This document shows, in pieces, positions 10,470 through 20,845 of a DNA stretch of 64,000 bases (positions are counted from its first letter, which is position 1; each line of letters opens with the position of its first letter). The DNA lies in assembly GCA_950295325.1 (NCBI GenBank), contig OX485806.1:13146001-13210000 (forward strand), in the 5' to 3' direction. The position numbers and the translations under genes are program-made. This stretch comes from Polytrichum commune (lineage: Eukaryota; Streptophyta; Polytrichopsida; Polytrichales; Polytrichaceae). Below the pieces are notes generated by a model. That model saw only the letters and a list, made by a program, of their open reading frames with translations, made no database searches and was not told the origin of the DNA.

Positions 10470-10950
10470 TCTCGGCCCTGTGCGTTAACGCACAGGCCTT
10501 ATTCGCTAACGCGTAGTGGCTAGAAAGTTGCCAACGCAGACCCTGTGCGTTAACGCACAAGGTCTACGCTGGCAACTTTCTAGCGGCTATGCGGGGCCAC
10601 GAAGAGCCACGCTAAATATGGCTGCAGGGACGAGTAGTATAAATTGTCACACCCCCAAAGCATTCAGTCTTTTTTCTCTCCTCTGTCGGACATGAGCTCA
10701 TCGCTGCAAGCTCTCTCATCTACAGGTGCAGTACAAGGTTTGTTTGCACTTTCGTGATGACTGGGTAATTGCGCATAATCAGGCGTAAATTGCGGATAGT
10801 TTGGGTCGTTCTACCCAAACTGTGAGCATGGTTTGGGTCGAACGACCCAAACTGTCTGCCTAGTTTGGGTTGTTCGACCCAAACCTCGCGTCCAACTTTG
10901 GTAGACCTGTAGTTGGACACACAGACCCTGTGCGTTAACGCACAGGGTCT
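10470..10950. repeat. Second palindrome cluster in gene B intron 1 (both palindrome types)
   Basis: Three more CCCTGTGCGTTAACGCACAG-type palindromes occur near 10474, 10540 and 10922; the first and third extend with complementary gg/cc or ga/tc ends. Between them, at 10798-10885, are three TTTGGGTCG..CGACCCAAA palindromes spaced about 31 bp apart. The pair at 10530-10585 also forms a larger inverted repeat (tagaaagttgcca ... tggcaactttcta). Confidence 0.88.
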
Positions 10951-13724
10951 GCCCTTGTAGTTTTGGGGTGAGCAGCCACCCTAATCGTACAATATTTAAA
11001 GGTGCAAATGGCAGTGTCTAGAATATCTTTTGTCATTCTACCCTGTGTTCGTGATATTCTGTTGTTATTGTTGTTGCTATTGCTGCTGTTTTTGTAATGT
11101 TATTGCTAATGTGTTGCTACCGGTTTTGAAATATTTATGAAACTTATTTCATTTGTTTTAGGACCAATCAATGGATTTGGAGAGAAAGACTCCTATTTGT
11201 ATTGATGATGATTTCACGATGCATTCAACTCAAGATCGTCCATCTCAACAAGTTCATCATCATCAGGATATATCGTCAAATCTTTATAATAAGAAAAAGA
11301 AAAAAATATATGAATCCCTCGATAATTTTGACTCGGATGAAGATAATGATGGTGACAATAAAACTTATCAAGAGAAAGTGTGGGAGCTTACGAACAAACG
11401 AAAGGTCAATTCCACTTCCACAATTTCCTCAATCCGTGCTGGACCTAATGCTCGCTTACGTGTACCCTTATGTCCCATGGTTCCTATGCCGATTGTGCGT
11501 CCTGCTTTGAAGGGTGACATTACTAAATTGGAGGCTGATTTTTTCAATGGTTATCGTGATGGTGACCGTGTGTTTGATATATCAGCTACCGATTCTAAGG
11601 GAAACTTTCAATTCGTGGATGACGAGGTTCGCGCATCTTGGAGCCCAAATTGGGCTCAAACCAATGCCCTGTTTGAATTTCAATTGGATACAGATTTGTC
11701 ATTGACGTCATACAAGAACAAGATGTTTTTTATATGGGATGGAAATCACAGATTTTTTGTTTGGAAAAATTATATTGACCGCGTATATACCGAAGATTAT
11801 GAACGTCATGTCTTTGTGGATTCTATCATTTTGGCGCTCGAGCCTGACGACATTCCAAGTTTGTTGACTACTATGCATGACATCAACAAGTAATGTTCTT
11901 ACCTATTTATTTACACTTATTTCTAGTTTATATTTTGTTTTTCAAATTATATCATCATAAATCTAATCAATTTAATGTTTTTTTAGATCGACCGAAAATT
12001 CTCACATATCCACCAATTTGGTGCATATTTTATATCGGATGCAAAGTATTGGCACCATGCCTTTGATTTCCTTCAGAAAACAACTGGATCCAAAGAGTTA
12101 TAAACGATGTGAGGAGAAGTCCGTCAAAACTTGGTATTCTTTGACACGACCAATTTTTTTGGATTACATGTACAGTGTAAGTTCTTCTACCATTGTTAAT
12201 ATGTGCCTTATGTTTATTCATCTTCATTTTACATTACATCTATATGTACTTATAAATATTGACTTTTGTATGATTTTTCAGCAAGAACTTGCTGAGGCTA
12301 GCGATATTGCTCTCAACCAGTACAATGAAACTCATCCTCTTGAACGGACATCAGACAGAGTTTCAAAAGTAATGTCCACAGCTGTTAACAAAAAACGTGC
12401 AATGTTATCTTCTAGTTTTACGAAACAACTAGCGATTGCCGATATCAACCTTACCTCTGCTTTCCTTGAAGAAGTTAAGCACCATTAGAATTCATTTTCG
12501 GTGCCTGAAATGCTACAAGAGAAACTTCATTGTGTTGCTGTCAGTAATGCAGAAGTCAAAGTTGGATGGCTCAAGCTTTGGAATGGCAATAGATTTGACA
12601 AAGATGCATAGCATTTCCCGAAATCGTCCCTCTCTGATTCTGCACTTGATGATTGGTTATCAAAGTCTACATATTGGGCACAGTTGGAAAAAAAAGCTAT
12701 CGAAGAGCTTCAAAGTATTCTTTCATCTCCTTTTCAGTTGCCTGCAGATGTGTCTACTCTCTCCGAGTATATTCAAACCTGGAAGTTTGCGGCTTTCAAT
12801 TCAATATTCTATCGTGAATTCCAAAGCGGAAAAGTTAAAAAACACAACGGTTAGGATGAGCAACCTAATATTGATCTTGCTATGAAACGTGTATTAGACA
12901 GGTACAACCTAATCTTTTATTTTTTTATTTTTTTTATTTCATTTGTCAAATTGTCATGGAATATTTGACTTACAATATTTTTGTGTGTAGGTATTTTCGA
13001 TATGTTTTGATTCCACATAAATGCGTTATAGGGGAAACTCGTTTTTTCCCAAATTGGCGTGATACTGGTGCAGGAGATTCATGCATGTTCACTACTGAGA
13101 TTTGTTTGGATTGGTCGCTCCCACACTATGAGGATTGTGGTTGGTATCTTGATTGTCCTAAGGATGCATGTCCGTCAAGTGAGAAGACAATCCGTCAGAT
13201 AAATGATGCTAAAAATGTGGATCCTTGTAATACTGCAATTTTGCAAGCACAAATTGTGCAGCTTAAACTTAGAGAGCCAGAACCAAAAGAGACAAAACGT
13301 CGTAAGAGGAAACATGTTCCTGAAACCAAAATACAAGATCAATCGGAAATTTCACAACATGAAGAATTGCTTGTTCTTTCCAATGATTTGGATAAGAATC
13401 CACTTGGAGGCGAAAGTTCAAAGTCTGGGTGCGATGTATTGGAATTTCATTACTCGAGCACCTATGACGCTATTCATCGTGCGCCAACGAATGTTTTGAG
13501 AAAATAGTTATTCATACTGAAGAACTTTCTCACGCTCTCTTTTGCTTGATCTACTGCTGTCAAGAACAAGTCTGAAGGGGTTGAAGTAGGCCCTCCTGAG
13601 TGGATCCAATGGTGGGCATTTCTTAAAAACGTAAGTATTATTGTTTTGGTATTTTCTGTAATGTTCTTACTTTCATTTGGGTTTTATGTTGTGTCTTATA
13701 TTGTGATATGTTGTGGTATTTCAG

Positions 13725-14981
13725 TTCAAAGACAATCACGAATTTCATGTCATGGGAAGTCCGACTCCATTTGCCGTTGACTTGGTTTTTCTGCAATTTC
13801 CGGACGGTCTTGACTTCAACCTCTCCAATAGACCTGCTGAAATTCCTCTTTGGAATAAATATGACAAGAACTGGATGGTTGCAACAATGTCCTTGTGCAA
13901 GTCCATCTTGTCTGATGATGGCGTCCTCATAGTATTTTCTGTTATTGATATGCAAATCAAGAAGGTTTTGAATTCAACCTTACACAACGGCAACGTGAAA
14001 GTTTTTAGGACTTTTATTTGCCTCAATTCGTACATGATGTTCAAGGATCCGAAGTCTCCAACCTACACCGTAAGTATAACACATCACAATTGTTTCTATT
14101 TAATTGTTTTGGTGTTATTTGCATTGTATATAGTTTTAACATAATTTACATGTTTTTGTAGACTCCGGCATTTATGGCTCATGTCTTGGTAAGGGATTTT
14201 ACTACCACAAAATCCACGAAACAACCAAACTCCACTTTTTTTGGCACTGGATTGAAAAGCAAAAACTTGCTTTTCAATTTTGTGAATGAGAAAAACATGC
14301 TTCTTCAAAAATCGGGAAGACCTTGGAGGGGGCCATATCAAAAATCGCCGCTTTTTTTTTTAAGATCTTATTGAATTGTTTACACCATCGAATGGACGCG
14401 TTGTTGATTTGACATGTTCCACTGGAGCTTCTATCCTAGCAACACGTGCATGTGGCAGACATCTTCTTGCATTTGAGGGTGATAATGACATGTTTGAGCA
14501 CATATTGAAACCGCTTTTGGAAAACGTTTTGAAAGAGGGGTCATCTAAGGAGAATATACAAGATCCCACAAAAGAAGATGATAACCTCTCAGATGAGGAG
14601 ATGCTTGAATTTGAGTGTGAGTAAGTTTTAATACAATAAATTTTTATTCAATTCATTCGTTTCATTCAATTCATTGGTTCATTTTTATTTCTTCACATTA
14701 TTTACATGTTTCATCGATTTGATTTCAGAAATACGATTGGAAAGAGGACATGTCTCCCGTTTTGGGCACATAGACAATTCCTACGAAGTCCAAGCCGTAG
14801 CCCGCGTCTCCCATCATATGCCGAGAATGTTGCAATTGCAATGTTGAATATCGGAGATTCGGATCCAAATGAAGATTCTTGCTATAGTTCCAAAATCAAT
14901 TCGCAATGCAAAGGTGCTCGAATATATATAGATGACGAGGCAAAAGATAGTTTCATGTCTAGTGCTACTAGTGATGAATAA
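13725..14981 (+). pseudogene. Gene B copy 1, methyltransferase-like region (exons 6-8)
   Basis: Exon 6 holds the motif IV-like VDLVFLQFPDG and the following SLCKSILSDDGVLIVFS, which fits the helix and strand after motif IV. Exon 7 ends its first half with a KSPLFF segment, then a frameshift, then LFTPSNGRVVDLTCSTGAS (SAM-binding loop, normally DPFxGSG) and GRHLLAFEGD (acidic residue that usually holds the SAM ribose). Exon 8 is a low-similarity tail ending in SSATSDE. Family knowledge: PF01555-like DNA methylases have this permuted order. The Asp of DPPY is replaced, so ordinary amino-methyl transfer is doubtful. Confidence 0.65.
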
Positions 14982-15094
14982 ATATTTGGACTTCATGTTG
15001 TTTATCCTTCTCAACCCTCTTATTACTAAACCCTAAAATCATCATTTCTAAGGCCACAATTCCACGGTTATAGGATATTGGTGGCCCTATTACC

Positions 15095-15164
15095 AAAAAT
15101 TTCATCTTCCTCACTGCTCATAAGTTACCGCTCATCGCTCACCGCTCATAAGATAGCACTCCCC
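15095..15164 (-). repeat. MULE copy 1 right terminal inverted repeat
   Basis: Read inward: GGGGAGTGCTATCTTATGAG, then gagc/ggtgagc/gatgagc subrepeats, then ggtaacttatgagcagtgagg. This end matches the left end of copy 2 and differs from the other end by AGTGC versus AGGGAAGC. Confidence 0.85.
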
Positions 15165-15390
15165 AGTTCTTGGGTGCTTATGTTTTATGATATTCACGAA
15201 TCTCGTTGTATGTTTGTAATCATGCCAACTTATGTTCACGGTACACCAATTAGACAGTTAAGAAGTGATACATGAATGTTACCTTCATGAATGAATATAC
15301 AGAAGAGAGTATAACAGGATGAGAGTTTTTATTTTTATTTTTATTGTGAAAGCTTATAAACAATATACATAATGATTAGTTTCGTGATAC

Positions 15391-15883
15391 ATGTCGATGA
15401 GCTTTGTGAAACCTGAGGCTAACCGATTGACCGAAGCCCAACGATGTGAAATCAGTCCAAAGTTGAGCAAGCCGAATGCGCCAAGCAATCGGAAGCTGGG
15501 GTGGGAGTGTGAAGTCAGTGAGGGTACCATCCAAAAATTCAGCCTATCGAGACATTTGCTTAATCTAAAAGTGCTACCATTCAAAGGCTTTGAAGCTTTA
15601 CACAGGACTGTCCTCAACATCAACGACCAATTACTTTGCTCCGATGTTCAAACAGAAGCTGGACAAATGTATGATGAAATGCGATGATCATTTGATACAT
15701 TTCAGCAGAACGTTAACAAACTGACATTGAATGTCAAGTGTAAAAAATTCATGAATATGTGGCAAATGACTTTGCATGACATGTTTAAACAATAAAATAT
15801 AAATCTTGATTTTTGTCAAAAAAATTGCGCACTTAACCGGGATACGTACTTAAACGGGTGTGTACTTAAGCAGGAGATTACTG
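15391..15883 (+). mobile_element. pogo/Tigger-type internal deletion derivative with CENP-B-like HTH
   Basis: A 98-codon frame (15391-15687) contains NRLTEAQRCEISPKLSKP...VSEGTIQKF, which resembles the N-terminal psq-type helix-turn-helix of CENP-B and Tigger transposases. Soon after it, LNINDQLLCSDVQTEAGQMY and, beyond a stop, FDTFQQNVNK and LHDMFKQ resemble the C-terminal tail of such proteins. The DDE centre is missing. The right end reads cacttaaccggg / tacttaaacggg / tacttaagcagg then AGATTACTG before TA (15884-15885), as expected for a CAGT...-ended element with a TA target. The left end was not found. Confidence 0.55.
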
Positions 15884-15885
15884 TA

Positions 15886-16612
15886 CATGCACCCTATTAT
15901 TTTTTTAAATCCATTTTTGGTTGATATCATTGACCCTATTGAAACTTATACAGTGGAGAAGGCATAGATTTATGACACGCTAATAAGTTTTCTTCAAAAA
16001 AATATTTTAAGTGGAATTTTGATTGTACAAAAACTTGCGTGCGTAAGACACAATACCATACACGTAGATATACCGGCCTAAAACCAAAACCGCCCACTTG
16101 AATTCCCTTGCATATATCATAATCATATTAGTACCTTCCTACACCACCCTAAGCAAACAAGAAGCATATTCCACCCTAAAGGAATATCTAAACCAAATAT
16201 TCTTGTAACCATGTCCCACTGGAACATACATAGTCAATGTTTTCAAATGATACAATGCAAATGATAAGGCATGAAAGTTGGTGAGACATTTCCATCTGTA
16301 TGTCACATGTACTTGCCTAGTGTTTATAAACACTACAACATTGCACTAGATCATTTCAAACAAGCCCACATGAACACAATATTTACATCATTACCACAAA
16401 ACTTAGTATTTGGGTTCAAGCCTAATGTTCAAGTGGCCACCTAAGTAGACTAATAATGTTTCTCCGATAGCTCATGAACTACATGCAATTAAGTGCACAT
16501 TCATCATTTTGCCATATTCAGTTGTTGACTCGCATATCAACAGAAATACTCTTAATGCATTTCATTGTTGAGATTTCACAAAGTCATTTAGTTGCATAAC
16601 ATCTTCCGGATG
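15886..16612. other. Intergenic, no gene seen
   Basis: AT-rich non-coding sequence. The only open frame over 60 codons (16139-16333, minus) shows no motif. Confidence 0.45.
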
Positions 16613-16858
16613 GGTTGGGGATTCGTGGCACTCAAGTAAAATCATCCATCCAAGATATCGTGGATGAAGTGGCTCCAATAAAAAAAGCCCCCCCTATGGG
16701 GTTGAGGGCCGATTCATTCGAATGTGACGTCACTAGACTAATTCGGGGCCTTTGACTCTATTTCCGGAATCAAATTGCCCAAAAATAGCCATTTAGATGA
16801 TTCCTGTGTTTTTTTCATCCGCACGGATGATTTTACTTGAGTGCCACGAATCCCCGGC
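16613..16858. mobile_element. 246-bp MITE with 10-bp target-site duplication (MULE-type)
   Basis: Terminal inverted repeats of about 31 bp are essentially perfect: GGGGATTCGTGGCACTCAAG continuing to taaaatcatcc at the left, and its reverse complement ending at 16855. The flanking cttccggatg at 16603-16612 and 16859-16868 is a perfect 10-bp duplication. No coding capacity. The duplication length points to a Mutator-type transposase, but the termini differ from the large MULE here, so it was mobilised by another family. Confidence 0.85.
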
Positions 16859-16868
16859 CTTCCGGATG

Positions 16869-17522
16869 TAGGCTATACACTTGACCATTTTCTTGGTATG
16901 GTACAATTTTCTAATGCCCACATAATGATAGGTATTAAGCACCTCTCCATGTTTTTTATGCACCTATTTTGTTTTATCAATAAGAGAACCTATGTTAATG
17001 CTTAATATTTTGTAGCATTTTACTTGTAGGAATTAATTGGGCCCTATGTTTCAGCCCTAGGTTTTCTAAGTGGTTGCCCCAAGCTAGAAATGTAAATTAA
17101 GGATTAGTCGAAGTACCAATTATTTAAATTATCAATAAATTTTATATTCTTAGAAATATGATAGAATTTATTACTAGAAATCATATAATTATTTGCGTTC
17201 GTTTAAATCATCCAACCAAAGGGGAATTCACATGACAAATCTTGCCTATCTACGTGATCTACGAGTACAATACATGGTCAAAGAACATGGTCTTCAAATG
17301 AATTATGGTTGTCTTATTAGTTATGAGTCTCCATGAACATGTGAGAGATACGTAGGGAGATTTCTACAACGATGGGAACTTTTCATCCAAGATTACCATA
17401 TGTAGGTATGAGTGGATCGTTACCATGCATCTGCATATGCATTGTAGATGTAAAAGTGCAAACGCAGATGTACAATGAGCGAGCTTGCTCTAATTCATGT
17501 GAGTAATTGTGTCTATGATTAA
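16869..17522. other. Intergenic, no gene seen
   Basis: AT-rich sequence without recognisable coding or repeat structure. Confidence 0.4.
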
Positions 17523-17662
17523 AACAAGAATTGAGAATTGGACAATTTGATGCACCCATCGAGAGCATGCTTTCAAAGTTCTTAAGGGAATGCAAGAATT
17601 GAGAATTGGACAATTTGATGCACCCATCGAGAGCATGCTATCAACGTTCTTAAGGGAATGCA
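17523..17662 (+). repeat. 68-bp tandem duplication
   Basis: The segment starting caagaattgagaattggaca and ending cttaagggaatg occurs twice back to back (17523 and 17591) with only two or three differences, for example tttcaaagttc versus tatcaacgttc. Confidence 0.9.
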
Positions 17663-17741
17663 GTGGTATTGCTCGAATGCATTGGAGTAGGTGTGCCCAT
17701 GGTAAAGGGTTGATTATAACTCCTTTGAAGTTTTTGTAATA

Positions 17742-18492
17742 CAGTCCACCCTCTATAAATGTTACACCTATAAGTGTTAACCCTCTCTAAATGTTAACTT
17801 TCTTCTACTCCCCACATATTGCACACTATAAATGTTAAACGTGTTTACTGTTAACAAAATGGTACTCCCTTCTTTGTAAATTTGACTCTATAAATGTTAA
17901 CTAAGTTTGGCTACTAATAGTTCTAGTGATGGAAGTTCAAGAATGGAGGCACAAGAGTATGTGCAATACGAATTAGACTTTGATTTGAACAATCCATATG
18001 AGGTCACCGAAGAGGATGTATGGGATGTTTTAGGCTCTATTAGTGGGACTTCTAATGTCTCAATTGATGATTGTGAGGGAGAGGAGTGTGAGGTGGAACC
18101 CATTCCATCTTATAGTGACTTGCAATCTAGTTTTGGTACCATTAGAAGGTACATGGAATCATGTTCATGTGATGTGTCCAAGTATGTGGGTTTGTTGGTG
18201 CAGATTGAGAAATATTTGCAAGTTGTGCATGCAGATGAATCTCACCAAAGAACCATTGATTCACACTTCACCCGTGATTTGTAAACTTGATATTGAATAA
18301 AGTTTTGATTGGGTTTGCAATTTTATGAATGGTATTCTCTCACAAGGACTCTTCACAATTGCTTATATTTATAAATGTTAAGATTTGTATATTACTCAAA
18401 AAAGTAATTTTATAATTGTTAATTGTTAACACCTCTATAAATGTTAACTTTTGATCCACTCCCGAGGGTTAACATTTATAGAGGGTAGATTG
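17742..18492 (+). mobile_element. pogo/Emigrant-like element (751 bp) with TA target
   Basis: The left end is CAGTCCACCCTCTATAAATG; the right end, read inward, is CAATCTACCCTCTATAAATG. Both are flanked by TA (17740-17741 and 18493-18494). CAGT...ACCTCTATAAAT ends are known from Emigrant/Lemi1 pogo-like elements of plants. Several internal ctataaatgttaac motifs repeat the subterminal sequence. It carries only a C-terminal transposase tail (17907-18284), so it is a non-autonomous derivative. Confidence 0.85.
17907..18284 (+). pseudogene. C-terminal tail of a pogo/Tigger-type transposase
   Basis: A 125-codon open frame inside the pogo-like element. It is acidic (DFDLNNPYEVTEEDVWDVLG, later DDCEGEECEVE). 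It ends with VQIEKYLQVVHADESHQRTI followed by DSHFTRDL. Tigger-like transposases often end in an acidic stretch and a TTI..FF-type tail, which this resembles. HTH and DDE regions are absent, so it could not act as a transposase. Whether the frame is expressed is unknown. Confidence 0.5.
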
Positions 18493-18494
18493 TA

Positions 18495-19113
18495 ATGCAC
18501 CCATGTTGGAGTGCTTTCCAAGTTCCAACTTTAACGACAAGAGTGCCCAATGGCGTGATATTAATAAGACCCCAATCTCTCGGAACATGGCTGCAAGGTG
18601 ACAAAAGAAACCATTGACATAGCCCTATATGCCAAGGGCGCACTATAAATGGAAACAACCCCTCGTGCCTATGGTTGACCCACTTCATCCCAAAGGAAAG
18701 AAGTGGAGTTCATTAGCGACCACCACCACCATGGTCGGCCACTTAACAATCCTTTGGGGCTTGCAAAGTGATCAAGTGCGTGATGGAACCAAATAAGTTG
18801 GTTTCCTTTTTCTCGGCGAGGGCTCATGATAAGACAATGACCAAAAAACCTAATTAGACAGATAATAAGACAAACAATGTCACTGAAGGTTACATGGCAG
18901 CACATGAGTGGAGAACATTGATTGAGGTGATTGAGGTGGCGGTGGTGGGAGAGACGCAGCCGCCAGGGTGACTTTCTGGAGCTCTAACTTATTTGGGGAT
19001 GCAAAGCACCGACAATTCCTAATAAGTTTATAGTAACTTATATAACAATTCCTAAGTATGTAGACTCCCTTATTATCATGCTAATCTACTAACTTTCACA
19101 GTTGCACAAATAC
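18495..19113. other. Intergenic, no gene seen
   Basis: No coding or repeat feature that I can support. Confidence 0.4.
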
Positions 19114-19116
19114 TCA

Positions 19117-19682
19117 GGGCCGCTTCACACTATGGCCGTCCAAGTCGAGAGGCCGTGGGATTGAGTGGTCAAACTTTGCTGAGAGTCCAAAGAAATGAGT
19201 TGAAAATAGTCAATAAAATATTGTAAGTGGAGCCTTCGGCCGGGCATAGTGTGAAGCCTCTAAAAGCCAAGACCAAAGTCCAAACCTTTGGCCATGAACT
19301 CCCACAGCTTCTCGACTCGGACAACCATAGTGTGAAGACTCCAAAGGCTGAGCCCAAAGTCCAAACCCAAAGGAGCATCCCACTTTACTCCTTGCTCAAA
19401 ATAACCCCTCCAATCTAACAACCAAGATCTTGTCATTGATTGATTTTTTAATGAAACAAACCCGACGGCCTGTCGACCATTGTTTGGGTTTCCAATCCCA
19501 TCCAACCCAAACTTCCTTCGATAGTCCTTCGCCTTCTTCAAAAAGTAATAATTTTAATTTGCGATGGCCTTTGGACTTTGACCATAGTGTGAAGGGTCGA
19601 GAGGCCGAACTCTTGGTTTCTTGCAATTTGATTGATGGAAATCGACAGCCTCTCGACCTTCAACCATAGTGTGAAGTGCCCC
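19117..19682. mobile_element. Harbinger-type non-autonomous element with catagtgtgaag repeats
   Basis: The ends are GGGCCGCTTCACACTATGG and, inverted, GGGGCACTTCACACTATGG, flanked by a 3-bp tca (19114-19116 and 19683-19685). GGGCC-type ends and 3-bp target duplications fit PIF/Harbinger-Tourist elements, though TCA departs from the usual TWA. The motif catagtgtgaag recurs internally near 19246, 19327 and 19582, each beside a cgagaggc-like block. No transposase. Confidence 0.65.
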
Positions 19683-19685
19683 TCA

Positions 19686-20845
19686 AACCACAAACTGCAC
19701 TAATCATCACATGCCCCCTTGCTCCCTCCATGCATCATGCTCAGCTACATCTTAAAATTTTGTGTGCTCTCTAAAACATGTAGGAATAAGGGCCACTTCC
19801 CACACAAGATTGAAGGCTTGTGACCATGGCATTCTAAGACCTCTCATTTGTCGAAAAGGTCAAGACCGTTCATGCTCACTTCACACTAGAAAGGTGAAGG
19901 CCTATGGTCCCAAAGAATTTATCATGGATGAGAAGTCTATATGGATTTCTACATGGCAAACTATGGATCATGTTTCATGGTTTGCCATAATTTGCTTTAG
20001 GCCCAATACCTCCAAGAGATAGGCCTGATGCAAATTTTGTAAGACCATTTCAGAGTCAAGGGCCTTAGACAAACTGGTACAGTTTTTGGATGAGAGTCAA
20101 GGACACTCATAGTTACATACATGGTCATGGCCCTTGGGTCATGTGTGAAGTAGATGAAAGAATCTTTGTATATCCAACTGGATTTGGGTCAGAACTATCC
20201 TAATATGATGTTGTTGCTAGAGTGATCCTACATAAACCCAAATGGTATCAAGAAACAAAACAATATCAAATACCCATACCTTAGTGCTATTATAAAAACA
20301 AGTCCTAGAAATATACAATCCTTATTAAATAAACCCAAGTGGGATCCAAAATGGTGATCATAACATTACTCAACGTTCAACTCTCATTCTATGGATCCTT
20401 AGAATAAAACAATCGGATGCTCGAAAAGTTGCGTAGGGAGACTTAAATTCAGAATGAGCTCCCAACATCCCATTGTTATATAATGAGGGCCCACGTCACT
20501 GAGTAATGTTATGATACTAGTCCAACATTGATGAGGACCAACAAAATGATCTATTCAATATGAGAGATTAAGTATCATTTTCCTATCAATGCTTTTACAA
20601 TTAGTCACTTCAAGAGGTCTCATCCGTGTGCACTAGAATGTAAGCACCACAAGTATCAGTAAAAATAGTATTGGAAAAAGAACAAATGCTAGGGGACACT
20701 TCCGGTACAAAAAGTTTGATGTTTTGCAATGTTTTGCAATGTCTACAATTACTTTACACATTAAAAATGTGTAAAAAATATATGTAATGTAACTAGAATT
20801 ATTAAGGAATATTCTAACTACATGTGCCAGTGTGTAAGCAGAGAA
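19686..20845. other. Intergenic, no gene seen
   Basis: An 86-codon frame at 19762-20022 (plus) shows no recognisable domain. Nothing else is supportable. Confidence 0.4.

Larger units (their letters stand above)
6698..14981 (+). pseudogene. Gene B copy 1: methyltransferase-like protein of the MULE, inactivated
   Basis: Eight exons, all boundaries GT-AG: 6698-6990, 11162-11889, 11987-12176, 12282-12901, 12991-13630, 13725-14069, 14162-14620, 14729-14981. Exon 1 joins exon 2 in phase 0 (AAAAAG/GACCAATCAATG). The N-terminus is basic (VRPKRRRRK), followed by an acidic/Lys region. Exon 5 has a Cys-rich CGWYLDCPKDAC segment. Exon 6 reads FAVDLVFLQFPDG, then LSDDGVLIVFS; exon 7 reads VVDLTCSTGAS...GRHLLAFEGD. 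This is the IV-then-I order of beta-class amino-methyltransferases, with QFPD where DPPY is expected. Nonsense codons lie at 12487, within GATGCATAG near 12607, near 12852, 13505 and near 13547. An 11-bp tandem duplication shifts exon 1, and a shared extra A near 14364 shifts the frame just before motif I. Function is unknown; a DNA- or SAM-binding role is inferred. Confidence 0.8.
1510..15164 (+). mobile_element. Mutator-like element (MULE), copy 1
   Basis: Both ends carry related terminal inverted repeats. The left end reads GAGGGAAGCTATCTTATGAG. The right end, read inward, is GGGGAGTGCTATCTTATGAG. Each is followed by short tandem TGAGC-type repeats. The flanks share agttcttggg (1500-1509 and 15165-15174), a 9-10 bp target-site duplication, which is the Mutator hallmark. 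Inside are a minus-strand mudrA/SWIM-type transposase gene (2416-6269) and a plus-strand methyltransferase-like gene (6698-14981), diverging from a central region. MuDR of maize has its two genes convergent, so this layout differs. A solo LTR (7147-9425) was inserted later; without it the element would be about 11.4 kb, close to copy 2. Strand is given by gene B. Both genes are broken, so the copy is not autonomous as read. Confidence 0.93.

Noticed and set aside
14350-14375. Programmed slippage on the T10 run restoring the gene B frame
   Set aside because: Any change in T number leaves a TAA directly before the GAT CTT frame, so slippage cannot rescue it.
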